Shown here piece after piece: positions 8,453 to 17,400 of a stretch of 64,000 bases of DNA; the first letter of the stretch is position 1, and each line of letters opens with the position of its first letter. A model generated the notes under the pieces. It had not been told where the DNA came from. It saw only the letters and a list, made by a program, of their open reading frames with translations, and did no database searches. The position numbers and the translations under genes were made by a program. Source of the DNA: Streptomyces globisporus. Its GTDB lineage: Bacteria > Actinomycetota > Actinomycetes > Streptomycetales > Streptomycetaceae. The stretch is from the NCBI GenBank assembly GCA_014649555.1, contig BMTG01000009.1, forward strand, positions 310,001 through 374,000, given 5' to 3'.

Positions 8453-9262
8453 CTAGGCGACCGTGCGACCGCCGCCGACCAGACGCGGCAGGATGCGGAA
8501 GCCGATGCCGCCCGCGATCATCGTCGCGGCGCCGATGACCAGGAAGGTCGTCTCGGCCGCACCGGTCTCGGCGAGCTCTTCCTTGCCCTTGCTCTGCTCG
8601 ACCGGCTTGTTGCCGACACTGTCGGTGTCGGTGTTGTCGGTGCACTCGGCACCGTCGAGGTCGACGGTGCAGCCGGCGTCGTCACCACCGGTGGTGGAAC
8701 CACCGGTCGCGCTGCTGCCGCCCTGGTCGCCGCCGGTGGAGCCCGTGGAGCCGGTGGTACCGGTCGAGCCGTTGGTGCCCGAGGTCCCGTTGGTGCCCGA
8801 GGTCCCGTTGGTGCCCGAGGTGCTGGTCTCGCCGGTGGTCTCACCCGTGGTGGTCTCACCCGTGGTGGTCTCACCCGTGGTGGTCTCACCCGTGGTGGTC
8901 TCACCGGTCGTGGTCTCACCGGTCGTGGTCTCACCGGTCGTGGTCTCACCGGTGGTCTCGCCCGTGGTGGTCTCACCCGTGGTGGAGGTCTCGCCGGTGG
9001 TCTCACCGGTCGTGGTCTCGCCCGTGGTGGTCTCACCGGTGGTCTCACCCGTGGTGGTCTCACCCGCGGCGCCGCCCGGGTCGGCGCCGCCGATCGGGTC
9101 GTCGCCATCGAGCACGTCCGCCTTGACCTGGACGTCCGCGACGCCGGTGTCGACGCCGATCTCCAGTGCCTGCGCCGCACCGGCCGCAGTCAGCGAGGCA
9201 CCCGCGGCAATGACCGCACCAGCGGCTATCCGCGCGACGCGCACACGCGTCTTCTTCGTCAT
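8453..9262 (-). CDS. LAxTG-anchored Thr-rich repeat surface protein
   Basis: 269 residues. A Sec signal peptide (MTKKTRVRVARIAAG to AAQA, residues 1-31) is followed by a short acidic region. Residues 67-149 hold 17 units of GETTT/GETT/GETSTx, then GTNGTS repeats to about residue 170. A small folded stretch with two cysteines (AGCTVDLDGAECTD) follows. The C-terminus is a sortase signal: LAETG, a hydrophobic helix and a basic tail (RILPRLVGGG). LAxTG is the known motif of Streptomyces class E sortases, so the protein is probably linked to peptidoglycan with the repeats as a stalk. The Thr content suggests O-glycosylation (inference). A GGGGG run gives the ribosome binding site. It lies between prfB and ftsE. 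Confidence 0.88.
   Translation of the reverse strand: MTKKTRVRVARIAAGAVIAAGASLTAAGAAQALEIGVDTGVADVQVKADVLDGDDPIGGADPGGAAGETTTGETTGETTTGETTTGETTGETSTTGETTTGETTGETTTGETTTGETTTGETTTGETTTGETTTGETTTGETTGETSTSGTNGTSGTNGTSGTNGSTGTTGSTGSTGGDQGGSSATGGSTTGGDDAGCTVDLDGAECTDNTDTDSVGNKPVEQSKGKEELAETGAAETTFLVIGAATMIAGGIGFRILPRLVGGGRTVA
8816..9064 (-). repeat. In-frame 15/12-bp minisatellite encoding GETTT/GETT
   Basis: Seventeen consecutive units of mostly 15 bp, some 12 bp or 18 bp, all coding Gly-Glu-Thr. Seven consecutive 15-bp units are near identical, so copy number probably changes by slippage or recombination without breaking the frame. Confidence 0.9.
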
Positions 9263-9549
9263 CTGTTGCTACCCCCAGTAGCTGAATCTCGTCATGGAGC
9301 AGCGGTATGCGGGCCGTGGGCCCTGCCGGGGATCTCGCTCGGCAAGGCCACGTCGTGCCGTGGTCACCCCGCCCGCCCCCCGCTTCGCACCCGTCCCAGA
9401 CATACGCCTGCTGCTCTAGCACCCTGGCCAGAGTTAAGGATTACGTCAAGGCCGTTCCGTGCACTAGGCACCGATATGGGGGGTGTTGACGGCTATTCGG
9501 AAGCCCGACTGTGACGCATCGGGCACAGATCCTCCCCAACGCAGGAGGA
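9263..9549. other. Intergenic stretch upstream of the LAxTG gene
   Basis: No convincing coding sequence. It must carry the promoter of the LAxTG gene (minus strand); a TTGACG is present on that strand near 9445-9450 but no well-spaced -10 box was found. Confidence 0.4.
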
Positions 9550-9570
9550 CCCGGACAGCAACTGTCCGGG
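9550..9570 (-). terminator. prfB terminator
   Basis: A 9-bp perfect stem (9550-9558 with 9562-9570) with a 3-nt loop, 22 nt past the prfB stop codon. Confidence 0.65.
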
Positions 9571-9592
9571 CCCAACCTCCGTACCGCTGAAG

Positions 9593-10699
9593 CTACTTCT
9601 CCCGCTGCTTGCGCCAGCGGATGCCCGCCTCGACGAAGCCGTCGATCTCGCCGTTGAAGACCGCTTCGGGGTTGCCCATCTCGAACTCCGTACGCAGGTC
9701 CTTGACCATCTGGTACGGGTGGAGGACGTACGAACGCATCTGGTTGCCCCAGGAGTTGCCGCCGTCGCCCTTGAGCGCGTTCATCTTGGCCTGCTCCTCC
9801 TGGCGGCGGCGCTCAAGGAGCTTGGCCTGGAGGACGTTCATCGCGGACGCCTTGTTCTGGATCTGCGAGCGCTCGTTCTGACAGGAGACGACGATTCCGG
9901 TCGGCAGGTGGGTCAGACGGACCGCGGAGTCCGTGGTGTTGACGCCCTGTCCGCCGGGACCCGAGGAGCGGTACACGTCCACGCGCAGCTCGGACTCGTC
10001 GATCTCGATGTGGTCGGTCTGCTCGACGACGGGGAGCACCTCGACGCCCGCGAAGGACGTCTGGCGGCGGCCCTGGTTGTCGAAGGGCGAGATGCGGACC
10101 AGCCGGTGGGTGCCCTGCTCGACGGAGAGCGTGCCGTAGGCGTACGGGACCTGGACGGCGAAGGTGGTCGACTTGATGCCGGCCTCTTCGGCGTACGCGG
10201 TCTCGTAGACCTCGGTCTTGTAGTTGTGCTGCTCGGCCCAGCGGAGGTACATGCGCTGGAGCTTCTCCGCGAAGTCGGCGGCGTCGACGCCGCCGGCCTC
10301 GGCGCGGATGGTCACCAGGGCCTCGCGCGCGTCGTACTCGCCGGAGAGGAGCGTGCGGACCTCCATCTCGTCCAGCGCCTTCTTCACCGACTCCAGCTCG
10401 GCCTCGGCCTCCGCCTGCGCGTCGGCGTCGCCCTCGGCCTCGGCGAGCTCGAAGAGGACTTCGAGATCGTCGATGCGGCCGCGCAGGGCCTCGGCCTTGC
10501 GGACCTCGGCCTGGAGGTGCGAAAGCTTGCTGGTGATCTTCTGGGCCGCGTCCGGGTCGTCCCACAGGGACGGCGCCGCTGCCTGCTCCTCGAGCGCGGC
10601 GATGTCCGCCCTCAGCGCATCCAGGTCCAGGACGGCCTCGATCGACCCCATGGTCGAGGAGAGGGACTTCAGCTCTTCGGAAATATCGACGACTGCCAC
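9593..10699 (-). CDS. prfB: Peptide chain release factor 2
   Basis: 368 residues. It recognises UGA and UAA stop codons and triggers peptide release. The GGQ catalytic loop is in [20 protein letters not shown] and the RF2-specific codon-recognition tripeptide SPF is in [16 protein letters not shown]. The reading frame is continuous, so the +1 programmed frameshift known from E. coli prfB is absent. The GTG start at 10699 has no ribosome binding site but lies 6 nt after a TACGCT hexamer (complement of 10706-10711), which suggests a leaderless message. Confidence 0.96.
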   Translation of the reverse strand: MAVVDISEELKSLSSTMGSIEAVLDLDALRADIAALEEQAAAPSLWDDPDAAQKITSKLSHLQAEVRKAEALRGRIDDLEVLFELAEAEGDADAQAEAEAELESVKKALDEMEVRTLLSGEYDAREALVTIRAEAGGVDAADFAEKLQRMYLRWAEQHNYKTEVYETAYAEEAGIKSTTFAVQVPYAYGTLSVEQGTHRLVRISPFDNQGRRQTSFAGVEVLPVVEQTDHIEIDESELRVDVYRSSGPGGQGVNTTDSAVRLTHLPTGIVVSCQNERSQIQNKASAMNVLQAKLLERRRQEEQAKMNALKGDGGNSWGNQMRSYVLHPYQMVKDLRTEFEMGNPEAVFNGEIDGFVEAGIRWRKQREK

Positions 10700-10780
10700 G
10701 GGTCCAGCGTAACGGCTGGGCGGATGAAGCTTGCCCTCACCCGGGAACCGGCCCGGAATCGGGCCCGGGCAAGGACGCGT

Positions 10781-12025
10781 TCACGGGGTCGCCGGGGCCG
10801 AGTTCTCGCTGTCCTGGGGCGCCCCGTCCCCGTCACCGCCTCCGGTGGCCAGCCAGCCGCCGACCGCGACGGCCGCGCAGAGCAGCACGGCCGCGGCACC
10901 CAGGGTGATGCGGCGCTTGCGGACGGACGCCGCCTTGTTACGGGCGGAGCCGGGGCGGGGCTTTCCCGGGGCGCGGGGGGCGCGGGCCGTGCCGAGGGGG
11001 CCGCCCGCCAGCTCGTCCGGGGCCGGGACGCGCATGCTCGTGTGGGTGTCCCGGTTGGAGTCGGGGGCGGAGCCGGGCACCAGCGGGACCGCGCCGCGGC
11101 GGCGGGGCTCGTCGGCGGCCGGGGTGTACTGCTGCTCGTCGTAGCCCGGGGCCTGCTCGCTCTCCTCCGGACCCGGCTCGTCCACCTCCAGCGGCGGTAT
11201 CCCCGCCAGCAGGGGCAGCAGATCGCGCAGCCGTACGGCCAGCTCCGAGGCGCGCAGCCGGGAGGCGGGGGCCTTGGCCAGGCACTGGACGAGGAGCTGC
11301 CAGAGCTCCTCGGGGATGCCGGGGAGCGGGACGACGGTCTCGGTGACATGGCGGCGCAGGACCGCGCCGGGGTGGCCGCCGCCGAAGGGCGTGAACCCGG
11401 CGAGCAGCTCGTACAGCACGGTCGCCAGGGCGTAGATGTCGACGGCGGCGCGCGGCGGGAGACCCTCGACGATCTCGGGCGCCAGGTAGTCCGGCGTGCC
11501 GATGATCTTCGTGACCTTGGTGCGGCGCGGGGTGTCGATCAGCTTGGCGACGCCGAAGTCGGTGAGCAGGGCGGGGTGGGCGCCGCCGGGGCCGAGCGGG
11601 CCCTCCATGTCGAGCAGGATGTTCTCCGGCTTGACGTCCCGGTGGACGATCTGGGCCTTGTGCGCGGCGGCCAGCCCGTCGGCGACGTCAGCGATGATCG
11701 CCACGGCGGCCTCGGGCGCGAGACGGCGCTCGCGGTCCAGGCGGGTGCGCAGGTCGGTGCCGCGTACGAGGGTCATGACCAGCGCCAGGTCGTTGCCGTC
11801 CACGACAAGGTCCCGGACGGCGACCACGTGCGGGTGGTCGAGTCCGAGCAGGGCGGTGCGCTCCTGCACGAAGCGGCCCACGAGCTCCTGGTCGGACGCG
11901 AGGTCCTCACGGAGCAGCTTGATGGCGACCGGGCCCTCGGGCCCTTCGCCGAGCCATACCGTGCCGGCGCTGCCGCGCCCCAGGATCTGGTGGGCCGTGT
12001 ACCGGCTGCCGATATTCCGTGCCAA
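10781..12025 (-). CDS. pkaB: Membrane Ser/Thr protein kinase (PkaB-like)
   Basis: 414 residues. I chose the TTG at 12025 because GAGGGAG precedes it by 5 nt and it leads straight into the kinase domain (NIGSRYTAHQILGRGSAGTVW); a TTG at 12067 is in frame but lacks such a site. The kinase domain covers about residues 8-265 with the ATP lysine in VAIKLL, catalytic loop VHRDVKPEN and DFG in LTDFGVAKL. A basic, disordered stretch leads to one membrane helix (ITLGAAAVLLCAAVAVGGWL, about 372-391) and only a short extracytoplasmic tail, so no sensor domain is apparent. It lies downstream of pkaA on the same strand but behind a strong hairpin. The name is given by resemblance to the S. coelicolor pair. 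Confidence 0.85.
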   Translation of the reverse strand: MARNIGSRYTAHQILGRGSAGTVWLGEGPEGPVAIKLLREDLASDQELVGRFVQERTALLGLDHPHVVAVRDLVVDGNDLALVMTLVRGTDLRTRLDRERRLAPEAAVAIIADVADGLAAAHKAQIVHRDVKPENILLDMEGPLGPGGAHPALLTDFGVAKLIDTPRRTKVTKIIGTPDYLAPEIVEGLPPRAAVDIYALATVLYELLAGFTPFGGGHPGAVLRRHVTETVVPLPGIPEELWQLLVQCLAKAPASRLRASELAVRLRDLLPLLAGIPPLEVDEPGPEESEQAPGYDEQQYTPAADEPRRRGAVPLVPGSAPDSNRDTHTSMRVPAPDELAGGPLGTARAPRAPGKPRPGSARNKAASVRKRRITLGAAAVLLCAAVAVGGWLATGGGDGDGAPQDSENSAPATP

Positions 12026-12113
12026 GACTGCTCCCTCAGCGGCTGGCGGTGGACCCCCGGTCGACAAAGTTACGCGGCGTTCGGGGTGTCACGCGCCCAG
12101 GATGGCACCGACC

Positions 12114-12150
12114 TCGACTTCTCCGGGCGGAATGGGCCCGGAGAAGTCGA
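12114..12150. terminator. Hairpin between pkaA and pkaB
   Basis: A perfect 15-bp stem (12114-12128 with 12136-12150) with a 7-nt loop lies about 100 nt after the pkaA stop and 88 nt before the pkaB start. It should end much of pkaA transcription, so the two kinases may be expressed at different levels. Confidence 0.75.
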
Positions 12151-12250
12151 CAAAGAGACAGCATTGCGGGTCAGGGCCCGGTTGTGGGTCGGGCCGCGGC
12201 CGGCCCTTCGGCGTACCGGTCGGACCGTGGCCGGGCCTTCGGCGTACGGG

Positions 12251-13921
12251 TCAGGCCCCGCCCGAGCCTTCGGCACTGTTGCCGAGCTTGGAGAACCAGT
12301 CGGTGACCGTGCCGATCGCGTCACCGATCGCTTCCCAGTAGCCCTTGCCCTGGGCGACCCAGTCCTGGAGCGGGGTCAGCTCCCAGATCAGCCAGCCGGC
12401 GACGACCAGGAGCACCAGGGTGAACAGACAGCCCTTGAGGCAGCCGAGTCCGGGGATGCGCATCGGGTTGGCGCTGCGCTGGCGCGGCGGACGCGGCTCG
12501 CGCGGCGGCCGGGCGGCCGGCTGCTGGGGCTGTTGCGGCTGCGGGGGCGCGTACTGCTGCCGCTGGGGCTGCTGCGGCTGCTGGTAGCGCTGCGGCTGCT
12601 GTTGCTGCTGGTACGGGTACTGCTGCTGGAGCGGCTGCTGCCTGCGCTGCGCGGGCTGCTGCTGGCGCTGGGGAGGCTGCTGCTGCTGGCGCTGGGGGCG
12701 GCGGCGCAGCGGGTCCTGGCTCGGGTCCAGGTACTGCACCTGGGTCTGCTCGTTGCGGTCGCGGGCCGCCTGGAGCTGCGACTGCCAGGGGTGCGGGCCG
12801 TCCGGCTGCGGCGGCCCGTCGGGGCGCTGCGGCACGGGCGGCATGACGGCGGTCGGGTCGGCGTGTCCCTGGTTGCCGCCCTGGCCCTGGCCCCCGGGGC
12901 CGGTCTGCGGGAGCACGCTGGTGGCCGCGGCGGGGTCGTAGGAGCCCGCGTTGCTCGGCAGCACCTGCGTGGGGTCGGCCGCGCCCGGGGTGTCCGGGAC
13001 GGCAGTGGGCGCCGGGTCGGGGGCGAGCAGGGCGCCCACCCCTTCGGCGGCGGCGATCTGGGCGGAGTTCGCGTGGACGCCGATGCCCGAGGCGACCGTA
13101 CGCAGACCTCGGGCCAGGTTCTCGGCGCTGGGCCGCTGGTCCGGGTCCTTGCGCAGGCAGCGCTCGATGACCGTCCACAGCGGGTCAGGGACGGTGGAGG
13201 GCCGGCGGGGTTCCTCGCTGAGGTGCCGGTGCAGGACTTCGAGGGCGGTGCCTCCGGCAAACGGCGGACGGCCGGTGACCAGCTCGTACAGCAGGATGCC
13301 CGCGCCGTAGACGTCGACGGCGGAGGTCTGCGGGCGCCCCTCGGCGGACTCCGGCGCCACATAGGCGGGCGTGCCGACGAACTCGTGGGTCCGGGTAAGC
13401 CCCGGGGAGTCGGCCAGGCGCGCGATGCCGAAGTCGGTGAGCATCGGGGTCATGCCGCCGTCACGCTCGTCGAGGAGCACGTTGGCGGGCTTGAGGTCGC
13501 GGTGGACGACACCGTCGGCGTGGCTGGCGGCGAGCGCGTCCGCGATCTGCGCGGTGAGCAGGGCGGCGGCGACCGGGGTGAGCGGGCCGTTCTCGCGGAG
13601 GTAGCGGTGCAGGTCGGGGCCGTCGATCAGGTCCATGACCAGGGCGAGGAGGTCGCCCTCGACGACGAGGTCCCGGGTGCGCACGATGTTCGGGTGCGTG
13701 AGCCGCAGCAGGACCGAGCGCTCCCGGAGGAACCGCATCACCACGTCGGCGTCGTTGGCCAGCTCCTCCTTGAGGACCTTGATGGCCACGGTTTCGCCGG
13801 GCTGACCCGCGACGGCCGCCTCGGCTCCCGCGGTCTCCCGCTGCCGGGCTCGCCAGACGGTGCCCGTGGCGCCGCGTCCGAGCGGCTCCTCGAGCAGGTA
13901 CTTGCTGCCTACAGGCCGCAC
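12251..13921 (-). CDS. pkaA: Membrane Ser/Thr protein kinase (PkaA-like)
   Basis: 556 residues from the GTG at 13921, 9 nt after a GGGAG site. Kinase domain about residues 6-275: glycine loop GRGATGTVW, ATP lysine VAIKVLKEE, catalytic loop VHRDLKPAN, DFG in LTDFGIARL, and APESAEGRPQTSAVDVYG in the activation segment. A long linker is rich in Gln, Pro and Arg, with a near-pure Gln/Arg/Pro run around residues 395-460. One membrane helix follows (LFTLVLLVVAGWLIWELTPL, about 495-515) and a short tail outside. Divergent from an FHA-FtsK ATPase gene, whose FHA domain would bind phosphothreonine, so the two probably act together (inference). Confidence 0.88.
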   Translation of the reverse strand: MRPVGSKYLLEEPLGRGATGTVWRARQRETAGAEAAVAGQPGETVAIKVLKEELANDADVVMRFLRERSVLLRLTHPNIVRTRDLVVEGDLLALVMDLIDGPDLHRYLRENGPLTPVAAALLTAQIADALAASHADGVVHRDLKPANVLLDERDGGMTPMLTDFGIARLADSPGLTRTHEFVGTPAYVAPESAEGRPQTSAVDVYGAGILLYELVTGRPPFAGGTALEVLHRHLSEEPRRPSTVPDPLWTVIERCLRKDPDQRPSAENLARGLRTVASGIGVHANSAQIAAAEGVGALLAPDPAPTAVPDTPGAADPTQVLPSNAGSYDPAAATSVLPQTGPGGQGQGGNQGHADPTAVMPPVPQRPDGPPQPDGPHPWQSQLQAARDRNEQTQVQYLDPSQDPLRRRPQRQQQQPPQRQQQPAQRRQQPLQQQYPYQQQQQPQRYQQPQQPQRQQYAPPQPQQPQQPAARPPREPRPPRQRSANPMRIPGLGCLKGCLFTLVLLVVAGWLIWELTPLQDWVAQGKGYWEAIGDAIGTVTDWFSKLGNSAEGSGGA

Positions 13922-14412
13922 GTCATGCGCTCCCTGCTGATCGTGGTGCTTGCGGACCCCAGGGGGTGTGGTGCCGCCGGGCCCGCCCGAATGTTCCGGC
14001 CCACTGTAATGCCGCCGAACGGGGCACCGGGGGCTCGCGTTTCGAGGGAAGACGCGAAGACCCGGCGGAAGGTTGCCGCACAGCTGATCACAGGCCGGTC
14101 GGACGTTCGGTGATCCGGTGCCGTTTCCGCTGGCGGGCGGCGGACAACTCCCGGAAAACCCCTCCGAGCGGCGGGATCCGGACGCAAGCAGGCACTTTTG
14201 CGCCCACAGCCGACCATTCAAGATCATTTAAAGGTGACCGCCGGGCGTGTTGTCAGTGGCAGGTGCGAGGATGCCTCCAGCACGGATCTGCGGGCTCGGA
14301 GTCCCACGGTCCGTGACGACCTGTACGGACGACGTGTCCGTGCCGGGTGGGGGGGAATCACAGGGCGTTTCCCCTGCCGGGCACCCCCGCGCAGAAGGGA
14401 CCGCCGACGGCG
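13922..14412. other. Divergent control region between pkaA and the FHA-FtsK gene
   Basis: 491 bp with no convincing gene. It must hold promoters for both directions. On the plus strand a RecA-NDp-like element lies at 14250-14272 (listed separately). No clear pkaA promoter was recognised. Confidence 0.4.
14250..14272 (+). promoter_or_regulatory. RecA-NDp/PafBC-like promoter upstream of the FHA-FtsK gene
   Basis: TTGTCAGTG at 14250-14258, then 8 nt, then GAGGAT at 14267-14272. The actinobacterial DNA-damage promoter consensus is tTGTCRgtg-N8-TAnnnT; here only the first T of the -10 part differs. It would start a transcript with a leader of about 135 nt. Confidence 0.4.
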
Positions 14413-17400
14413 ATGCAGATCCGGCTGACCGTCCTCGCGCCGCGCAGCGGCCAGACCCCGGCGCGCTCCTGCGACGTGCTCGTGACCGCCCCCGCCGGGA
14501 CGGCGCTGGCCGCCGTGGCCTCCCAGCTGGCCGCCGCCGTGTCGGGGCCCGAGAGTTCCCAGGGCGGCGGGGCGGTCGTGCTCTTCGCCGGGCGGGACCG
14601 GCTGGACGGGCACCGCATCGCGCTGGGTGAGCCGCCCCTGGTGGACGGCGCGGTCCTCTCGCTCCAGGTCCCCGGCGACGACGAGGCGACGGACGACGCC
14701 GTTCCGGCCCAGCTCCATGTGGTCGCCGGCCCCGACGCGGGCGGCGTCCATCTGCTGCACGGCGGGCAGATCCGGATCGGCCGCTCCGCCGACGCGGACG
14801 TCCCGCTCGACGACCCGGACGTCTCCCGGCTGCACTGCGCGGTGACGGTCTCGGACGACGGCCGCGTCTCGGTCGCCGACCTCGGTTCGACGAACGGCAC
14901 CTCGCTGGACGGCGTCGAGGTCCGCGAGCGGCCGGTCCGTCTCGCCCCCGGCGCGCTGCTGCGGCTCGGCGAATCCACGCTCCGCCTCACCTCGGGCTCC
15001 CGTCCGGCGACGCTGCCGACGGCCCCGGACGGCGAGGGGCACCTGCGGGTGGCCCGCGCCGAGACCGGGGCCGCCGCTCCGGACCGGGGCACCGGTGCGC
15101 CGTCCGCCGCGCGCACCCCCGACCACGGCGGCCAGGCCCCCGGCCACGCGTACGGCGCGCCCGCCGCCGCCTCGTTCGCCTCCTCCGGGGGGTACGGGGA
15201 CCCGGAGTCGTCCCCCGCCGAAGCCTCTTGGCCGGAGCGTGCCGAAGCCGGGCCGGGCGCGTACGCGGGCGACGGCGCCCACGTCGAGGAGCCCACCGAG
15301 GCCCCGGCGCCCCGGCGCGGCATAGGAGCCTGGGCGAGGCGGCTCAAAGGCGGCGCGAAGGGCGAGCCGGCAGCGGGCTCGGAGGCCGGGTCCGGAGCCG
15401 CGTCCGGGGAGCGGGCCGATGCGTACGGGTCCGCCCGCACCCCGGACGCCCGGACGGCGCACGGATCGTCGTCGTACGGAACCGGGGCGTACGACTCCGG
15501 GGCGCAGGGGTCCTCTCCGTACGGCTCCGACGCATACGGAACCGGTACGTACAGCTCCGGAGCGCGCGGATCCGGAACCTCGCGCCCCGGTTCCGGCGCA
15601 CGCGGTTCCGGCGGGCACGATTCCCGGGCACACGGTTCCGGCGGCCCCGGCGGGTCCGCCGATCCGGCCGGCGGCCCGTCGGGGGCCGGGCATCTCGCCT
15701 CACCCGCCTCCCCCGGCTCCCCCTTCTCCGCGCTGCCCTCCGCTCCCGAGGGCACCTGGCCGGACCCCGCGGCCGTGCTGCTGACCGCGCTCGGCCCGGG
15801 GCCACGGCTCTGGGAGCGCCACCCGGCCCACCCGGAGGCCCTGGTGGTGCGGCTCGGCACGACCGACCGGGCCGAGGTGCCCGCCGTGCCGGTGACCGTG
15901 GGGCTGCGGGAGGCCGGTTCGCTCGGGCTCGCCGGTCCGCGCGCCCGGCTGGCGGGTCTGGCCCGCGCGACGGTGGCGCAGCTCGCCGCGCTGCACTCCC
16001 CGTTCGACCTGGAGATCGTCCTGATCTCCACGGACCGTTCCCGCACGCCGGAGGAGCGGCGGCGCGAGTGGTCCTGGCTGGGGTGGCTGCCGCATCTGCG
16101 CCCGACGCACGGGCAGGACTGCCGGCTGCTCCTCGCGTACGACCGTGAGCAGGCGGAGGTCCGTGCGGCCGAGCTGGTGCGCCGGCTCGACGAGGGCCCC
16201 CTCGGTCCCGGCTGGCCGCATCTGGACCGGGCCGCGGTGGCCGAGGCCGCCCGCGCCCACACAGGCCCGCACACGGTGGTCGTCCTGGACGGCGACCCGG
16301 GCACGGCGTTCCTGCGCGAGACCACGGCACGGCTGGCCGGGGCGGGCGCGGCCGCCGGAATCCATCTGATCTGCCTGGCCGAGACCCCGGCCGCCTCCCC
16401 CACCTCACCGGTGGCCGCGACGTACGAGGCCGCCTGCCGCGGCTCCATCGCCTTCCGGGAGTGCGGGGCCGTCGCCATGCTGAGCGGCGACGTGGCCACG
16501 GCGTTGCGCCTGCTGCGTACGGCGGGCGGGCAGGCCGCGGGGCACGGGACGGTGGCCGCGGTGGACGCGGTGTCGGCGGCCTGGGCCGAGCGGTTCGGGC
16601 GGGCGCTGGCTCCGCTGCGCGAGGAGGGGTCGGCCGCGCTGGCGGGCCGCCCGACGACCGCGGCCCTGCCGCCGTCCGCCCGGCTGCTGGACGAGCTGGG
16701 CCTGGCCCGCGCCACTCCGGCGTCGCTGATGGCCCGCTGGGCGTCCACGGCGGAGGCCCAGCCGGGCGCTTCGGTGCCCCGGGCAGCCGCCGCTTCCCCG
16801 CCCCGCGCCGACCTGGACAGCCCCAACTCCGGGCGCACCCTCAGCGCGGGACCGCGCGTCGGCCCCCAGCGGACGGCGGCCTCCCCGCACCACGACTCCG
16901 GCCGCACGCCGTACCCGGCCGCGGGCGCCCCCGACCCGGAACGCACCCCGTATCCCCCGCTGGAGGCCCGCGACTCGGGCCGCACGTCCTACCCGCCCCT
17001 GGACACCCGCGACTCCGAGCGCACGCCCTACCTGGGCGCCCAGCGCTCCGGGTCGGAGTCCGGCGCCGAAACCCGGGAGCGGGGGGACTCCACCGCGTCC
17101 ACGGCCGGCTCCGGCGGGGCCGTCCCCGCCACCGTCCACACCGGGCGGCCCGTCCTCGTGCTCGGGGCTGGGCCCCGCGGCCCCCTCAGCGTCGATCTCG
17201 CCGACGAGGGCCCGCACCTGCTGATCGAGGGGCCCCCGGGCAGCGGCCGCACCGAACTGCTCCGGGCCGTCGCCGCCTCGCTCGCCTCCGCGGCCCGGCC
17301 CGACCGGCTCGGCATCCTCCTCGTCGACGGCTCCGGCGGCGAACAGGGCGAGCGCGGCGAGGGCCTGCTCCCCTGTACGGAGCTGCCGCATGTCTTCGCC

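Noticed and set aside
9593-10699. Programmed frameshift in prfB
   Set aside because: The frame is continuous from the GTG to the stop with no internal UGA, so no recoding is needed.
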